Shown: positions 17,262 through 26,311, counted from the stretch's first letter. The stretch is 34,064 bases of DNA from CAZDCZ01 sp964504155 (GCA_964504155.1 CAZDCZ010000028.1:1-34064); one strand, 5' to 3'. Program-made: numbers and translations. Notes: generated by a model from the sequence alone, not told the origin.

Positions 17262-17482
17262 TCATAAAATTTTTATTTGATGAAAGATAGGAATGTAAAA
17301 TATTATATTAATCAGATAATTAATAAAAAAAAGAAGCAAAAATATTGTAATTACGAGTGTTTATAATAATATTTATATAATAGAGCTATTTAATTGAAAT
17401 TAGTTTAATACAGAGTAATGCTTATTATTTATTTTCGATAAAACTATTGAAATAAATATGATGAGAATTTGTACTTTATTTT

Positions 17483-17490
17483 TACTTTTG
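17483..17490 (+). promoter_or_regulatory. Putative -7 promoter element for the flippase gene
   Basis: TACTTTTG matches TAnnTTTG exactly. Transcription would start near 17497, about 33 bases before the TTG start codon at 17530, which supports that start. Confidence 0.45.
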
Positions 17491-17529
17491 AATATATTAT
17501 TAATATTACTTATGAATAAATAATAGATA

Positions 17530-18996
17530 TTGGAACATATTAAAAAATTAGTAGGGCAAACAGCAATTTATGGATTAGGAACAGTTGTTCCCCGAGTTCT
17601 TAATTTTCTTATATTAACACCTTTTTTTACTCGAATTTTTTCTACAGCCGAATATGGTGTGTTTTCGGAATTATACGCTTACGTAGTATTTTTACTTGTA
17701 TTGTTGATTTATGGTATGGAAACTGCTTTTTTCCGATTTACAGAAAGCGAAAACGATTATAAAAAAGTTTATTCTACATCAATAGTATCATTATTTATTA
17801 CATCAAGCGTATTCCTTGTGTTAACAAATATATATACAAGTCAAATAGCCTCATTAATCGGATATGCTCATAACTCTTTGTATATAAGGTTGTTTTGCCT
17901 TATTGTTGCTATTGATGCATTTATGGCAATTCCTTTTGCAAAACTACGATATCTGAATAAAGCTCTTAAATTTGGAATAATTAAAATTATAAATGTTGGA
18001 ATAAATATAGGTCTGAATTTATTTTTTTATTTATGGCTTCCTGAAATTATCGAGAATAACCCAAGTTCTATTTTCGCTGTTATTTATAATCCCAATATGG
18101 GTATAGGATATGCATTTATTGCTAATCTTATTGCTAGTGCAGTAACATTTATTGTTTTAATTCCGGAAATATTTAATGTATCATTTAATTTCGATATTAA
18201 ATTGTTAAAGAGAATGTTGAAATATGCATTTCCTTTATTAATTGTTGGTTTGGCCGGAATGGTTAATGAAGTATTAGACAAAATACTAATGAAGTATTTA
18301 GTTATCGACTCTGTAAATCCTATGGTTCAGGTTGGAATTTATAGTGCTAATTATAAATTGGCTGTACTTATGACTTTGTACATACAGATGTTTCGATATG
18401 CGGCCGAGCCATTTTTCTTTTCACGAATGAAAGATAAAAATGCTAAAGAATTGTATGCAGATGTTATGAAATATTTCGTAATTTTTGGCTTACTTATTTT
18501 CCTTGGAGTTACTTTATTTATCGATATCTTTAAATATTATATTGGAAACGATTTCCATTCCGGATTAGGAATAGTTCCAATAGTGCTGCTTGCAAATTTA
18601 TTTCTTGGAATAATATATAATTTATCAATTTGGTATAAATTAAATGACAAAACAAAATATGGCGCATATTTGGCTATTATAGGGGCAGTTATAACCTTGG
18701 TTCTAAACTTTATTTTAGTTCCTAAAATTGGTTATTTGGGTGCTGCTTGGGCAACATTTATATGTTACTTATCTATGATGATTTTGTCTTATTTCTTAGG
18801 ACAGAAATATTATAAAATTAAGTACGATTTAAAAAGTATTGGAATGTATTTTGTAATAGCTGTGCTAATATTTTTTATTAAACAATATATCAATTTTAAC
18901 AGTAGCTTGATAAATTATAGTTTTTATAGTTTCTTAATAATTGTATTTATGATATTTGTTATAAGAAAGGAAAAAATGTTAAAATATTTAAAATAA
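17530..18996 (+). CDS. Polysaccharide flippase (MOP/Wzx-type membrane protein)
   Basis: A 488-residue integral membrane protein with about 12-14 hydrophobic segments across its length and the family's N-terminal pattern, KKLVGQTAIYGLGTVVPRVL followed by FFTRIFSTAEYG. The MOP superfamily moves lipid-linked sugar units across the inner membrane. The central stretch YAFPLLIVGLAGMVNEVLDK and the later LNFILVPKIGYLGAAWAT fit the polysaccharide biosynthesis branch. The start is TTG at 17530: a TAG stop lies in frame at 17524-17526, there is no ATG before the second membrane segment, and TTG gives the expected N-terminus. It may pair with the sugar transferase and GT4 genes about 13 kb away, though no Wzy-like gene is seen. 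It leads a plus-strand run with dut next. Confidence 0.88.
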   Translation: MEHIKKLVGQTAIYGLGTVVPRVLNFLILTPFFTRIFSTAEYGVFSELYAYVVFLLVLLIYGMETAFFRFTESENDYKKVYSTSIVSLFITSSVFLVLTNIYTSQIASLIGYAHNSLYIRLFCLIVAIDAFMAIPFAKLRYLNKALKFGIIKIINVGINIGLNLFFYLWLPEIIENNPSSIFAVIYNPNMGIGYAFIANLIASAVTFIVLIPEIFNVSFNFDIKLLKRMLKYAFPLLIVGLAGMVNEVLDKILMKYLVIDSVNPMVQVGIYSANYKLAVLMTLYIQMFRYAAEPFFFSRMKDKNAKELYADVMKYFVIFGLLIFLGVTLFIDIFKYYIGNDFHSGLGIVPIVLLANLFLGIIYNLSIWYKLNDKTKYGAYLAIIGAVITLVLNFILVPKIGYLGAAWATFICYLSMMILSYFLGQKYYKIKYDLKSIGMYFVIAVLIFFIKQYINFNSSLINYSFYSFLIIVFMIFVIRKEKMLKYLK

Positions 18997-19019
18997 TTTT
19001 AAAATACGATTGTGATAAT

Positions 19020-19027
19020 TAATTTTG
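19020..19027 (+). promoter_or_regulatory. Putative -7 promoter element for dut
   Basis: TAATTTTG matches TAnnTTTG exactly, 29 bases before the dut ATG, in the 59-bp gap after the flippase gene. Confidence 0.4.
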
Positions 19028-19055
19028 AGAAACTATTTTATTAAAACTTTTTATA

Positions 19056-19490
19056 ATGCAAATTAATATTGTTAATAAATCAAAAAATCCCTTACCTGAA
19101 TATAGCACCAAAAACTCTGCCGGTATGGATTTACGTGCTAATTTAGATGATACAGTAAGCCTGAAACCTCTTGAGAGAATATTAATTCCAACAGGTTTAT
19201 TTATAGAACTGCCGGATGGTTACGAAGCGCAAATTCGACCACGTAGCGGCCTCGCTGTTAAAAAAGGTATTAGTGTTTTAAATTCTCCGGGAACTATAGA
19301 TTCAGATTATAGAGGCGAAATAGGAATTATATTAATTAATCTATCGAATAGTGAAGTAGTAATTGAACCGGGCGAAAGAATTTGCCAGATGATTATTGCT
19401 AAGCACGAAACTGCGATATTGGTTAATGTTAATGAGATAAACGAAACCCTTAGAGGCAAAGGGGGGTTTGGAAGTACAGGAACACGATAA
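19056..19490 (+). CDS. dut: dUTP diphosphatase (trimeric dUTPase)
   Basis: A 144-residue dUTPase that hydrolyses dUTP to dUMP and pyrophosphate, keeping uracil out of DNA and feeding dTMP synthesis. All five family motifs are visible in order: AGMDLRA (1), RPRSGLAVKKGISV (2), GTIDSDYRGEIGIILIN (3, with the catalytic Asp and base-stacking Tyr), GERICQMII (4) and the C-terminal RGKGGFGSTGT (5), which closes over the neighbouring active site in the homotrimer. Length is typical. It lies between the flippase and TPR lipoprotein genes. Confidence 0.97.
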   Translation: MQINIVNKSKNPLPEYSTKNSAGMDLRANLDDTVSLKPLERILIPTGLFIELPDGYEAQIRPRSGLAVKKGISVLNSPGTIDSDYRGEIGIILINLSNSEVVIEPGERICQMIIAKHETAILVNVNEINETLRGKGGFGSTGTR

Positions 19491-19611
19491 ATGTTGAATT
19501 TACTTTAGTATATAAGTTGTTACGATATTATGTAGAAATTGCGCGATAATTTTTGTTAATGTTTCTAAAATGCTGTAACAGGCTTATATTCATGTTTATA
19601 TAAAAACTATA

Positions 19612-21351
19612 ATGACAAAAGTTTATATTTATTTTATTAGAATAGTTGGCTCTATTTTCTTACTTTCTATTCTTTCTGCTTGTTCTGTTAATAAGAAATT
19701 TAATAAACAAAGCGGAAAAGAAATTACCAAAAATAAGCAAGTTGAATTCGATTACTTATTCTTAGAAGCAAATAGGCAAAAGATGTTAGGTAATTTTACA
19801 AGTGCTACAGCTCTCTTTTATCAATGTCTCGAAATAAACGAAAAGAGCGATGCAGTTATGTACGAAATAGGTGGAATAAACGAAATATTAAAAAATTACG
19901 ACCTTGCACTTAAATATTCGAAGAAGGCTGTCGAGATAAATCCAAATAATAAATGGTATAAAATACAATTAGCTCAAATCTATATTGTTACTAACGATTA
20001 TAATCAAGCAATCGATACATATAAAAAATTAATAGAAAATAATAAAAACGATTTTAATTTATATTATAATCTTGCTGCACTATATTTAAAATTAGATAAA
20101 TATAGCGAAGCAATAGAAACATATAATGTTATAGAAAAAAAATTCGGAGTTAGCGAACCTGTTTCTCTAACAAAACAACAACTATATTATAAAATTGGCA
20201 AAAAGCAGAAAGCATATGAAGAATTAGTAAAGCTGAATAAATTATTTCCAGAAGTGCCTAAATATTATGGTTTACTTGCCGAAATGTACACTGACGACAA
20301 TAATTTCGACGAAGCAAAAATTATGTATGAGAAATTGTTTTATATGGATAAGAATAATTCACTTGGTTTACTTAGCGAGTTAGCTCTTTATAGAAAGAGT
20401 AATGATTACAATACTTTTTTTAAAAAACTAAATATTGTTGTTTTTAATGATGATATTCCATTAAATTCTAAAATATTGGTTTTCGTATCAATATTAAATA
20501 ATAAAAACGAATTTCTTAATAATACCGAAAGTGTTGAAACTTCCATTAATTCTCTAGTTCTTAAATATCCTTTTAATACCGATGTTAGGACTATATATTC
20601 AGATTTTCTAATTAAAGTTAATAAATACGATAAAGCTCTATCTGAATTAGAATTTGTTATTGACAATTCAAAGGCAAAATACTTGGTTTGGGAACAAGTA
20701 TTATCTTTGTATAGTTATTTAGGTAAAACCGAACAATTATGTAAAAAAAGTATAGTGGCTATTGATAGTTTTCCGGATAACCCAAAAGTATATTTTTTTG
20801 CAGGCATATCTTCCTTACAGTTAGATAAGTATAAAGAATCAATTAAATATTTAGAAAAAGGTCTCGCAAAAATTAGTTTTGACGAGAATATGAAGATTGA
20901 TTTCTATACTTATTTAGGCGAAGCTTATCATAGTTTAGGAGATAACTCAAAATCAGACAAATATTTTGAAAAAGTGATTGAAATACAGCCCAATAACCAG
21001 TATGTTATAAACAATTATACTTATTATTTGTCATTAAGAGAGGTTAATTTAAAACACGCCGAAGAATTAAGTAAAAGAACAATTATTTCTGAACCTAATA
21101 ATTCTACCTACCTCGATACTTATGCTTGGATATTGTTTAAGCTTGGAAAATATCAAGAAGCTCTTACATATATTAAACGAGCTATAGAAAATGGCAAAAA
21201 TGTTAGTTCAACTCTGTACTCTCATTATGGCGATATTTTGTATAAAAATAACTTGATTTCTGATGCAGTATATTTTTGGAATAAAGCTAAGGATTTGGGC
21301 GAAAATAACCCAGAATTATTAGAAAAGATAAAAACAAAAAGTTTAAAGTAA
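19612..21351 (+). CDS. TPR-repeat lipoprotein
   Basis: A 579-residue protein with a lipoprotein signal peptide (lipobox ILSAC, Cys24) followed by tetratricopeptide repeats over nearly its whole length. Clear examples are NYDLALKYSKKAVEINPNN, YLKLDKYSEAIETYNVIEK, GLLAEMYTDDNNFDEAKIMY, AYHSLGDNSKSDKYFEKVIE and AWILFKLGKYQEALTYIKRA. TPRs bind partner proteins; the role here is probably as a scaffold in the envelope. It is followed after 15 bp by the DUF4292 lipoprotein gene and then the EnvC-like gene, a gene order I recognise as recurrent in Bacteroidota, which suggests a common role in envelope assembly. The partner and precise function are unknown. Confidence 0.85.
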   Translation: MTKVYIYFIRIVGSIFLLSILSACSVNKKFNKQSGKEITKNKQVEFDYLFLEANRQKMLGNFTSATALFYQCLEINEKSDAVMYEIGGINEILKNYDLALKYSKKAVEINPNNKWYKIQLAQIYIVTNDYNQAIDTYKKLIENNKNDFNLYYNLAALYLKLDKYSEAIETYNVIEKKFGVSEPVSLTKQQLYYKIGKKQKAYEELVKLNKLFPEVPKYYGLLAEMYTDDNNFDEAKIMYEKLFYMDKNNSLGLLSELALYRKSNDYNTFFKKLNIVVFNDDIPLNSKILVFVSILNNKNEFLNNTESVETSINSLVLKYPFNTDVRTIYSDFLIKVNKYDKALSELEFVIDNSKAKYLVWEQVLSLYSYLGKTEQLCKKSIVAIDSFPDNPKVYFFAGISSLQLDKYKESIKYLEKGLAKISFDENMKIDFYTYLGEAYHSLGDNSKSDKYFEKVIEIQPNNQYVINNYTYYLSLREVNLKHAEELSKRTIISEPNNSTYLDTYAWILFKLGKYQEALTYIKRAIENGKNVSSTLYSHYGDILYKNNLISDAVYFWNKAKDLGENNPELLEKIKTKSLK

Positions 21352-21366
21352 AAATATATACTATTA

Positions 21367-22197
21367 ATGAAAAATATAGTATTCATCGCCGGAAAGCTGC
21401 TTATAGTGATAATGTTAATTATTAGTGTAAGTTCGTGTAAAACAAATGAGGAGCTTGCCTATAAACGAAATTTTATTAAGACTAACGAACTGTATAAAAA
21501 TGCAGTTAATACTAATATTCGTTTTAACGAAGTATTAATAAGAAATGTTAAAATTTCGTATTCTAACGATAATAATAAGATAAAATTTTCTGGTGTTATA
21601 AAAATCCAAAAAGACAGTTCAATTCTTCTAGCTATTACTGCCCCTTTAGGAATAGAAATTGCTAGAGCCAAAATCACTAGAGACAGCCTATTTGTAATAG
21701 ACAGAAAAAATAAAAAGTATTTAAGCGATAAAATAGAAGTGCTTGAGATGTTTTTTAAGTATCCTGTTTCTTTCGATGAATTACAAAATATTCTTATAAA
21801 TAATAATTTCAATAATTTTGCAGAAACTCTTTATATCGATAGCATAAATAAACGTTTATATTCTAATACTAAAAATTGCTTCGAATTATCAAAAACTGAG
21901 TATGTAAGAAATCAATATTTTAAGATCGATACAATTTCGAAATCGATAAATATTAATAAGAATTTTTTAGTTAGTGAGTATTATATTTCCGGACCGAATT
22001 GCAATATTAGATTTGAATATAACAAATTTTTCGAAATCGGTAAGAAATATTTTCCCGAGAATATCTTAATTAGAATACGAACAAACACGAGCTATAGTAA
22101 AATAAAAATAGAATATTCAAAGCCTGTATTTCGCGAAAGAAAAAAACTAAATTTTATTATTCCCAATGCTTATGAAAAAATTAGTAGTTTTATATAA
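21367..22197 (+). CDS. DUF4292 lipoprotein
   Basis: A 276-residue protein with a lipoprotein signal peptide (lipobox SVSSC, Cys24). The rest fits the DUF4292 family: an early basic and polar helix, then strands including VKISYSNDNNKIKFSGVIKI, SILLAITAPLGIEIARAKIT and DSLFVIDRKNKKYLSDKIE, a pattern resembling LolA/LolB-type lipoprotein-handling folds. No experimental function is known to me, so a role in outer-membrane lipoprotein handling is only a structural guess. It starts 15 bp after the TPR lipoprotein and ends 31 bp before the EnvC-like gene, so the three are very likely one operon. Confidence 0.8.
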   Translation: MKNIVFIAGKLLIVIMLIISVSSCKTNEELAYKRNFIKTNELYKNAVNTNIRFNEVLIRNVKISYSNDNNKIKFSGVIKIQKDSSILLAITAPLGIEIARAKITRDSLFVIDRKNKKYLSDKIEVLEMFFKYPVSFDELQNILINNNFNNFAETLYIDSINKRLYSNTKNCFELSKTEYVRNQYFKIDTISKSININKNFLVSEYYISGPNCNIRFEYNKFFEIGKKYFPENILIRIRTNTSYSKIKIEYSKPVFRERKKLNFIIPNAYEKISSFI

Positions 22198-22228
22198 AAA
22201 TCAAAAAAACAGTTTAAAACAAGCTTAA

Positions 22229-23422
22229 ATGAAGAAAATAATTTTCGTATTCTTATTTGTTGCTTTTACTATTTCCAGTGTTTTTAGTCAAAATAAAAAC
22301 GAATTGGAGAAATTAAAAAGGCAAACAGAAAACGATATTGAATTAACTACTAAACTACTTAATGAAACGAATAAAAGTAAAGAACAACAATATTTTCATT
22401 TACTTATTATTAAGAAGAGAATTAGTCTGCGTAATAAATTAATAATAACAATTAATAAAGAAATAATCGATATAGAGAAAAAACTAATTGAGAAAAACAA
22501 ATTGATCAATTCCTTAGAGAAGAAATTAAAAAAACTTAAAGACGAGTATGCTAAATTAGTGTACTATTCATTTAAAAATAAAAATAAATATGAAAAGTGG
22601 ATGTTTATTCTTTCATCAGAAAATTTTAATCAAGCATATAGAAGAATAAAATATTTCGAGCAATATTCTAAATACAGAAAAAAACAAGCAGCATTGATTG
22701 TAAATACTGTAAAAACCATTAAAATAGAGGTCGAAGATTTAAAAAAAGAGAAAAATAAGAAGCAAAAACTTATAGAAAGAAAACTAAAGGAAAAAAATGA
22801 ATTAAAACAGGAAACGAAAATTGAAAATCGAGATATTTTAGCATTACAGATAAAAGAAAGTGAATTACGAAAAAAAATTAAAAAAATCGAGAAACGAAAA
22901 TTGAAAATCGAAAAAGAAATTAACGAAATAATAAAAAAAGAAGCTGAAAAAAATTCATATTTTAAAAAATTAGACGATAACGAAAACAATATCTCATTAC
23001 AATTTGGCAGAAATATTGGGAAACTTATGTGGCCTGTTAAAAATGGATTAATAATAGAATCATTTGGCGAACACGATCATGCTGTGATAAAAGGAGTAAG
23101 AATCAAAAATGAAGGTATTGATATAAAAATTCTTGATAATATTAATGTTTATTGTATTTTCGATGGGGAAGTAAAAAAGGTGTTTGCGATTCCCGGTGCT
23201 AATATGTCTGTTATTGTTCGACACGGGCATTATTTAACAGTTTATTCCAATATTGTTAATGTACGTGTAAAAGCGGGCGATAAATTAAAGAAAAATACTA
23301 TTATTGGCGAAGTCTTTAACAATAATAACAATGAAGACTCAAAGATATTTCATTTTCGAATCTATAAAGAAAATAAGACTTTAAATCCCGAATTGTGGTT
23401 AGCAAAATCGTATAATAACTAA
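22229..23422 (+). CDS. EnvC-like coiled-coil protein with degenerate LytM (M23) domain
   Basis: A 397-residue exported protein. A signal peptide (residues 1-20, ending FSQ) is followed by two long, very Lys/Glu-rich coiled coils (about 21-120 and 140-250) and a C-terminal LytM/M23 fold from about residue 268 (LMWPVKNGLIIESFGEH, then VYCIFDGEVKKVF and VIVRHGHYLTVYS). The zinc ligands of active M23 endopeptidases are partly lost. The first His position reads KNEGIDI (Asp kept, His absent), and the final HxH reads IFHFRI with only one His. This matches EnvC/NlpD-type proteins, which do not cut peptidoglycan themselves but activate amidases during cell separation. A role as an amidase activator is inferred. 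Last gene of the TPR-DUF4292 operon. Confidence 0.87.
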   Translation: MKKIIFVFLFVAFTISSVFSQNKNELEKLKRQTENDIELTTKLLNETNKSKEQQYFHLLIIKKRISLRNKLIITINKEIIDIEKKLIEKNKLINSLEKKLKKLKDEYAKLVYYSFKNKNKYEKWMFILSSENFNQAYRRIKYFEQYSKYRKKQAALIVNTVKTIKIEVEDLKKEKNKKQKLIERKLKEKNELKQETKIENRDILALQIKESELRKKIKKIEKRKLKIEKEINEIIKKEAEKNSYFKKLDDNENNISLQFGRNIGKLMWPVKNGLIIESFGEHDHAVIKGVRIKNEGIDIKILDNINVYCIFDGEVKKVFAIPGANMSVIVRHGHYLTVYSNIVNVRVKAGDKLKKNTIIGEVFNNNNNEDSKIFHFRIYKENKTLNPELWLAKSYNN

Positions 23423-23439
23423 AAAATAAAAAATATATA

Positions 23440-23447
23440 TAACTTTG
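23440..23447 (+). promoter_or_regulatory. Putative -7 promoter element for the HATPase-ybeY-mnmG unit
   Basis: TAACTTTG matches TAnnTTTG exactly, 82 bases before the HATPase start, in the gap following the EnvC-like gene. Confidence 0.45.
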
Positions 23448-23521
23448 GATACATTATTCCGTATGTATGTTTAATTAATGACAGGTTTTGTTACCTCGAG
23501 AAAATATATTGCCAAAAAAAA

Positions 23522-23947
23522 ATGGATACAGATACGAGAACTATGAGAATTATGGAAAGGGGCATTTTTATATATTCTAAAATTGAAAATATACGCATAA
23601 TAGAAAAATTAGTAGACGAAGTTTCAGATGAAGCCGGAATTAATTCAGATATTTATGGTAAAGTACTTATAGCAACTGTTGAAGCTGTAAATAATTCAAT
23701 TATTCATGGTAACAAACAAGACGAAAATAAAAAAGTGAGTGTTTTATTTAAGATACTCGAAAACGAAATGCGTGTATTTATAGAAGATGAAGGTCATGGA
23801 TTTAATTATAGCAATGTTCCAGATCCTACAAAACCCGAAAATATTGAAAATATACACGGGCGTGGAGTTTATTTAATTAAACACCTTGCCGACGAAGTTG
23901 TTTTTCATGGTCATGGAAATAAAATAGAATTAAAATTTACTATTTAA
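23522..23947 (+). CDS. Anti-sigma regulatory factor-type ATP-binding protein (RsbW/SpoIIAB-like HATPase)
   Basis: A 141-residue single-domain GHKL ATPase of the serine-kinase anti-sigma type. The N box is TVEAVNNSIIHGN, the G1 box EDEGHGFNYS and the G2 box HGRGVYLIKHLAD. In Gram-positive bacteria such proteins bind sigma factors and phosphorylate anti-anti-sigma partners. In Bacteroidota this gene commonly stands beside ybeY and mnmG and its target is unknown; no STAS-domain partner is seen here. The start is uncertain: Met8 (23543) or Met11 (23552) would give an N-terminus closer to relatives, which begin just before the IFIYSKIENIR segment. Its stop lies 5 bp before ybeY. Confidence 0.85.
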   Translation: MDTDTRTMRIMERGIFIYSKIENIRIIEKLVDEVSDEAGINSDIYGKVLIATVEAVNNSIIHGNKQDENKKVSVLFKILENEMRVFIEDEGHGFNYSNVPDPTKPENIENIHGRGVYLIKHLADEVVFHGHGNKIELKFTI

Positions 23948-23952
23948 AATAG

Positions 23953-24375
23953 ATGAATATTAATTATTTTGCCGAAGAAGTCGAATATTCAATAGAAAAA
24001 AAAGAAGCACTTAATAAATGGATTGAAGCCACTATTATAGAAGAAAATTTCTCGTGTGGTGATATAAATATAATATTTACCTCAGATAAGTATCTGCTAG
24101 AAATAAACAAAAAATACCTTTCGCATAATTATTATACCGATATAATTACATTTTCGTATAACGATAATGATATTATTAATGGAGATATATTTATAAGTAT
24201 TGACACTGTTAGAAAAAATGCGGAAAAATTTAATGTTTCAGACGAAAAAGAAATTCATCGCGTTATTATACATGGAATTTTGCACTTAGTAGGCTATCAT
24301 GACAAAACAGATGAAGAACAAGAAGAAATGACAAAAAAAGAAAATTATTATATTGATAAATTCGAAAATCTTTAA
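23953..24375 (+). CDS. ybeY: Endoribonuclease YbeY (rRNA maturation factor)
   Basis: A 140-residue member of the UPF0054 family, single-strand-specific zinc endoribonucleases for 16S rRNA 3'-end maturation and ribosome quality control. Typical features are LLEINKKYLSHNYYTDIITF (centred on the T-D-I-I-T-F strand), GDIFISIDTVRKNA, and the metal site HGILHLVGYHDKTDEE. The metal site is slightly altered: His107 and His111 are in place, but the third ligand position (117) is Asp and the His is one residue earlier (116), whereas E. coli has D-H. It lies 5 bp after the HATPase gene and 30 bp before mnmG, so a single transcript is likely. Confidence 0.92.
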   Translation: MNINYFAEEVEYSIEKKEALNKWIEATIIEENFSCGDINIIFTSDKYLLEINKKYLSHNYYTDIITFSYNDNDIINGDIFISIDTVRKNAEKFNVSDEKEIHRVIIHGILHLVGYHDKTDEEQEEMTKKENYYIDKFENL

Positions 24376-24405
24376 TAATTTTCGCTTCCCAAAAATTTAT
24401 AGAAT

Positions 24406-26280
24406 ATGTTACCATATTATGACGTTATTGTTGTTGGTGGTGGTCATGCCGGCTGTGAAGCTGCCGCTGCTGCTGCTAATTTAAAATCTAAGGTATTATT
24501 AATTACCATGGACATGTCGAAATTTGCCCAAATGTCGTGTAATCCTGCTATGGGAGGCATTGCTAAAGGCCAAATTGTTCGCGAAATTGATGCTTTGGGT
24601 GGATATTCAGGAATTGTAAGTGATAAAAGCATGATTCAGTTTCGTATGCTTAATAGATCTAAAGGGCCTGCAATGTGGAGCCCTAGAGCGCAATGTGATA
24701 GGATGAAGTTTTCTGCTGAATGGCGGAATGTTTTAGAAAATACCGACAACCTTGATTTGTGGCAAGATTTAGTTGTGGAATTACTTATAGAGAATAATAC
24801 CGTTTTCGGGATAAAAACAAAATTAGGGATTAAAATAAAAGCAAAAACTGTTATACTCACAAATGGCACATTTCTAAATGGTTTAATGCACGTAGGTAAA
24901 AGTAAAGTTGAAGGAGGGCGTGCAGGTGAACCACCTTCAAAAGGAATAGGCGAGCAACTTTCTAAATATAATTTCGAAGTAGGAAGGATGAAAACAGGCA
25001 CCCCTGCCAGAATAGATGGGAGAACAGTCGATTTCTCAAAAATGGAAGTGCAAGATGGCGATCCCGGAGGCGGACAATTTTCATTTGTACAATATAAAGA
25101 GAGTCCGAAAAACAACAAGCCTTGTTATATTACACATACCGACAGCGTGGTTCATGAAATTCTAAAAACAGGTTTTAACGATTCTCCAATGTATAATGGA
25201 ACAATAGAAAGCATTGGTCCTCGATATTGCCCTAGTATTGAAGATAAGATTGTAACTTTTGCCGATAAAAATAAACATCAATTATTTTTAGAGCCGGAAG
25301 GAGAAAATACTATTGAATATTATTTAAATGGATTTTCTTCATCGTTACCTTGGGATATTCAATTAAAAGCAATGAAAAAAATAGCAGGCCTCGAAAATGC
25401 AAAAATCTTTCGTCCGGGATATGCTATAGAATACGATTATTATCCTCCCACACAATTAAAACATACTTTAGAAACTAAAAATCTCAAGAATCTATATTTT
25501 GCCGGTCAAATAAATGGCACAACCGGATACGAAGAAGCTGCAGCGCAAGGTATGATGGCAGGAATAAATGCACATCAAAAAATCAACAATAAAAAAGAAT
25601 TTGTTTTAAAACGCGATCAGGCATATATTGGTGTGTTAATCGACGACTTAGTTACAAAAGGTGTTGACGAGCCATATAGAATGTTTACGTCTCGAGCCGA
25701 GTATAGAATTCTATTGCGTCAAGATAATGCAGATATCAGATTAACCGAACTTTCATATAATCTTGGCTTGGCAGACAAAGAACGATACGATAGATTTATT
25801 AATAAAATCGACGAAAGAGATAAGCTAATTAAGTTTATTAAAGAATATAGCGTCGAACCCGAATTAATAAATAAAAAACTAACCGAACTTGGAACAGCAT
25901 CAATAAAGCAAAAAAGAAAATTATTCGACATTATACTTCGACCTCAGGTTAAGATATATGATTTAATTGATGTGATTGAAGAATTGAAAAACATTATTAA
26001 TGATATTGGAAAATCGCAAGACGAGATTGTTGAAGCTGCCGAAGTGTTATTAAAATATTCGGGATATATTGATAGGGAACAAAAATTAGCAGAAAAATTG
26101 AATCGATTAGAATATGTGAAGATCAGGGAGAATTTCGATTATAATATTTTAAAATCGCTATCGATAGAAGCTAGGCAAAAATTAAACAAAATTAAGCCCA
26201 CAAGTATTGGTCAGGCGTCTCGAATCAGCGGGGTATCTCCATCAGACATAAGTGTTTTGTTAATACATATAGGACGGTAA
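24406..26280 (+). CDS. mnmG: tRNA uridine 5-carboxymethylaminomethyl modification enzyme MnmG
   Basis: A 624-residue FAD protein (GidA) that, with MnmE, builds the cmnm5 group on U34 of certain tRNAs, tuning decoding of split codon boxes. The FAD-binding motif VIVVGGGHAGCEAAAAAA starts at residue 8. Further signatures are SCNPAMGGIAKGQIVREIDALGG, RMKTGTPARIDGRT (with the downstream DGDPGGGQFSF), PGYAIEYDYYPPTQL and INGTTGYEEAAAQG. The C-terminal helical domain ends with GQASRISGVSPSDISVLLIHI. Full length for the family. mnmG is near oriC in many bacteria, which fits the two parS-like sites directly after its stop codon. Confidence 0.98.
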   Translation: MLPYYDVIVVGGGHAGCEAAAAAANLKSKVLLITMDMSKFAQMSCNPAMGGIAKGQIVREIDALGGYSGIVSDKSMIQFRMLNRSKGPAMWSPRAQCDRMKFSAEWRNVLENTDNLDLWQDLVVELLIENNTVFGIKTKLGIKIKAKTVILTNGTFLNGLMHVGKSKVEGGRAGEPPSKGIGEQLSKYNFEVGRMKTGTPARIDGRTVDFSKMEVQDGDPGGGQFSFVQYKESPKNNKPCYITHTDSVVHEILKTGFNDSPMYNGTIESIGPRYCPSIEDKIVTFADKNKHQLFLEPEGENTIEYYLNGFSSSLPWDIQLKAMKKIAGLENAKIFRPGYAIEYDYYPPTQLKHTLETKNLKNLYFAGQINGTTGYEEAAAQGMMAGINAHQKINNKKEFVLKRDQAYIGVLIDDLVTKGVDEPYRMFTSRAEYRILLRQDNADIRLTELSYNLGLADKERYDRFINKIDERDKLIKFIKEYSVEPELINKKLTELGTASIKQKRKLFDIILRPQVKIYDLIDVIEELKNIINDIGKSQDEIVEAAEVLLKYSGYIDREQKLAEKLNRLEYVKIRENFDYNILKSLSIEARQKLNKIKPTSIGQASRISGVSPSDISVLLIHIGR

Positions 26281-26296
26281 TGTTCCACGTGGAACG
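26281..26296. other. parS-like ParB-binding site abutting the mnmG stop
   Basis: TGTTCCACGTGGAACG contains a perfect 14-bp palindrome (GTTCCACGTGGAAC) and begins at the base after the mnmG TAA. It equals the Pseudomonas-type parS form (TGTTCCACGTGGAACA) except for the last base. Confidence 0.82.
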
Positions 26297-26311
26297 TTGT
26301 GTGATGGTATT

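Larger units (their letters stand above)
17163..17529. other. Divergent intergenic region between cyclophilin and flippase genes
   Basis: A 367-base gap holding promoter motifs in both directions. Two tiny frames exist, 17280-17366 (28 residues, mostly Lys/Asn/Tyr) and 17458-17523 (21 residues, hydrophobic), but neither has support. TAAATTTG at 17230-17237 on the plus strand could start a transcript far upstream of the flippase. Confidence 0.4.

Noticed and set aside
17280..17366. 28-codon frame in the cyclophilin-flippase gap
   Set aside because: Composition (Lys, Asn, Tyr) is what AT-rich non-coding DNA gives, and there is no ribosome-binding site or homology.
22630..22989. A 119-codon minus-strand frame rich in Phe and Ser
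   Set aside because: It is the antisense of the Lys/Glu-rich coiled coil of the EnvC-like protein (AAA/GAA codons read as TTT/TTC).
24636..25118. A 160-codon minus-strand frame within mnmG
   Set aside because: Antisense to a strongly conserved part of MnmG, with no recognisable domain.
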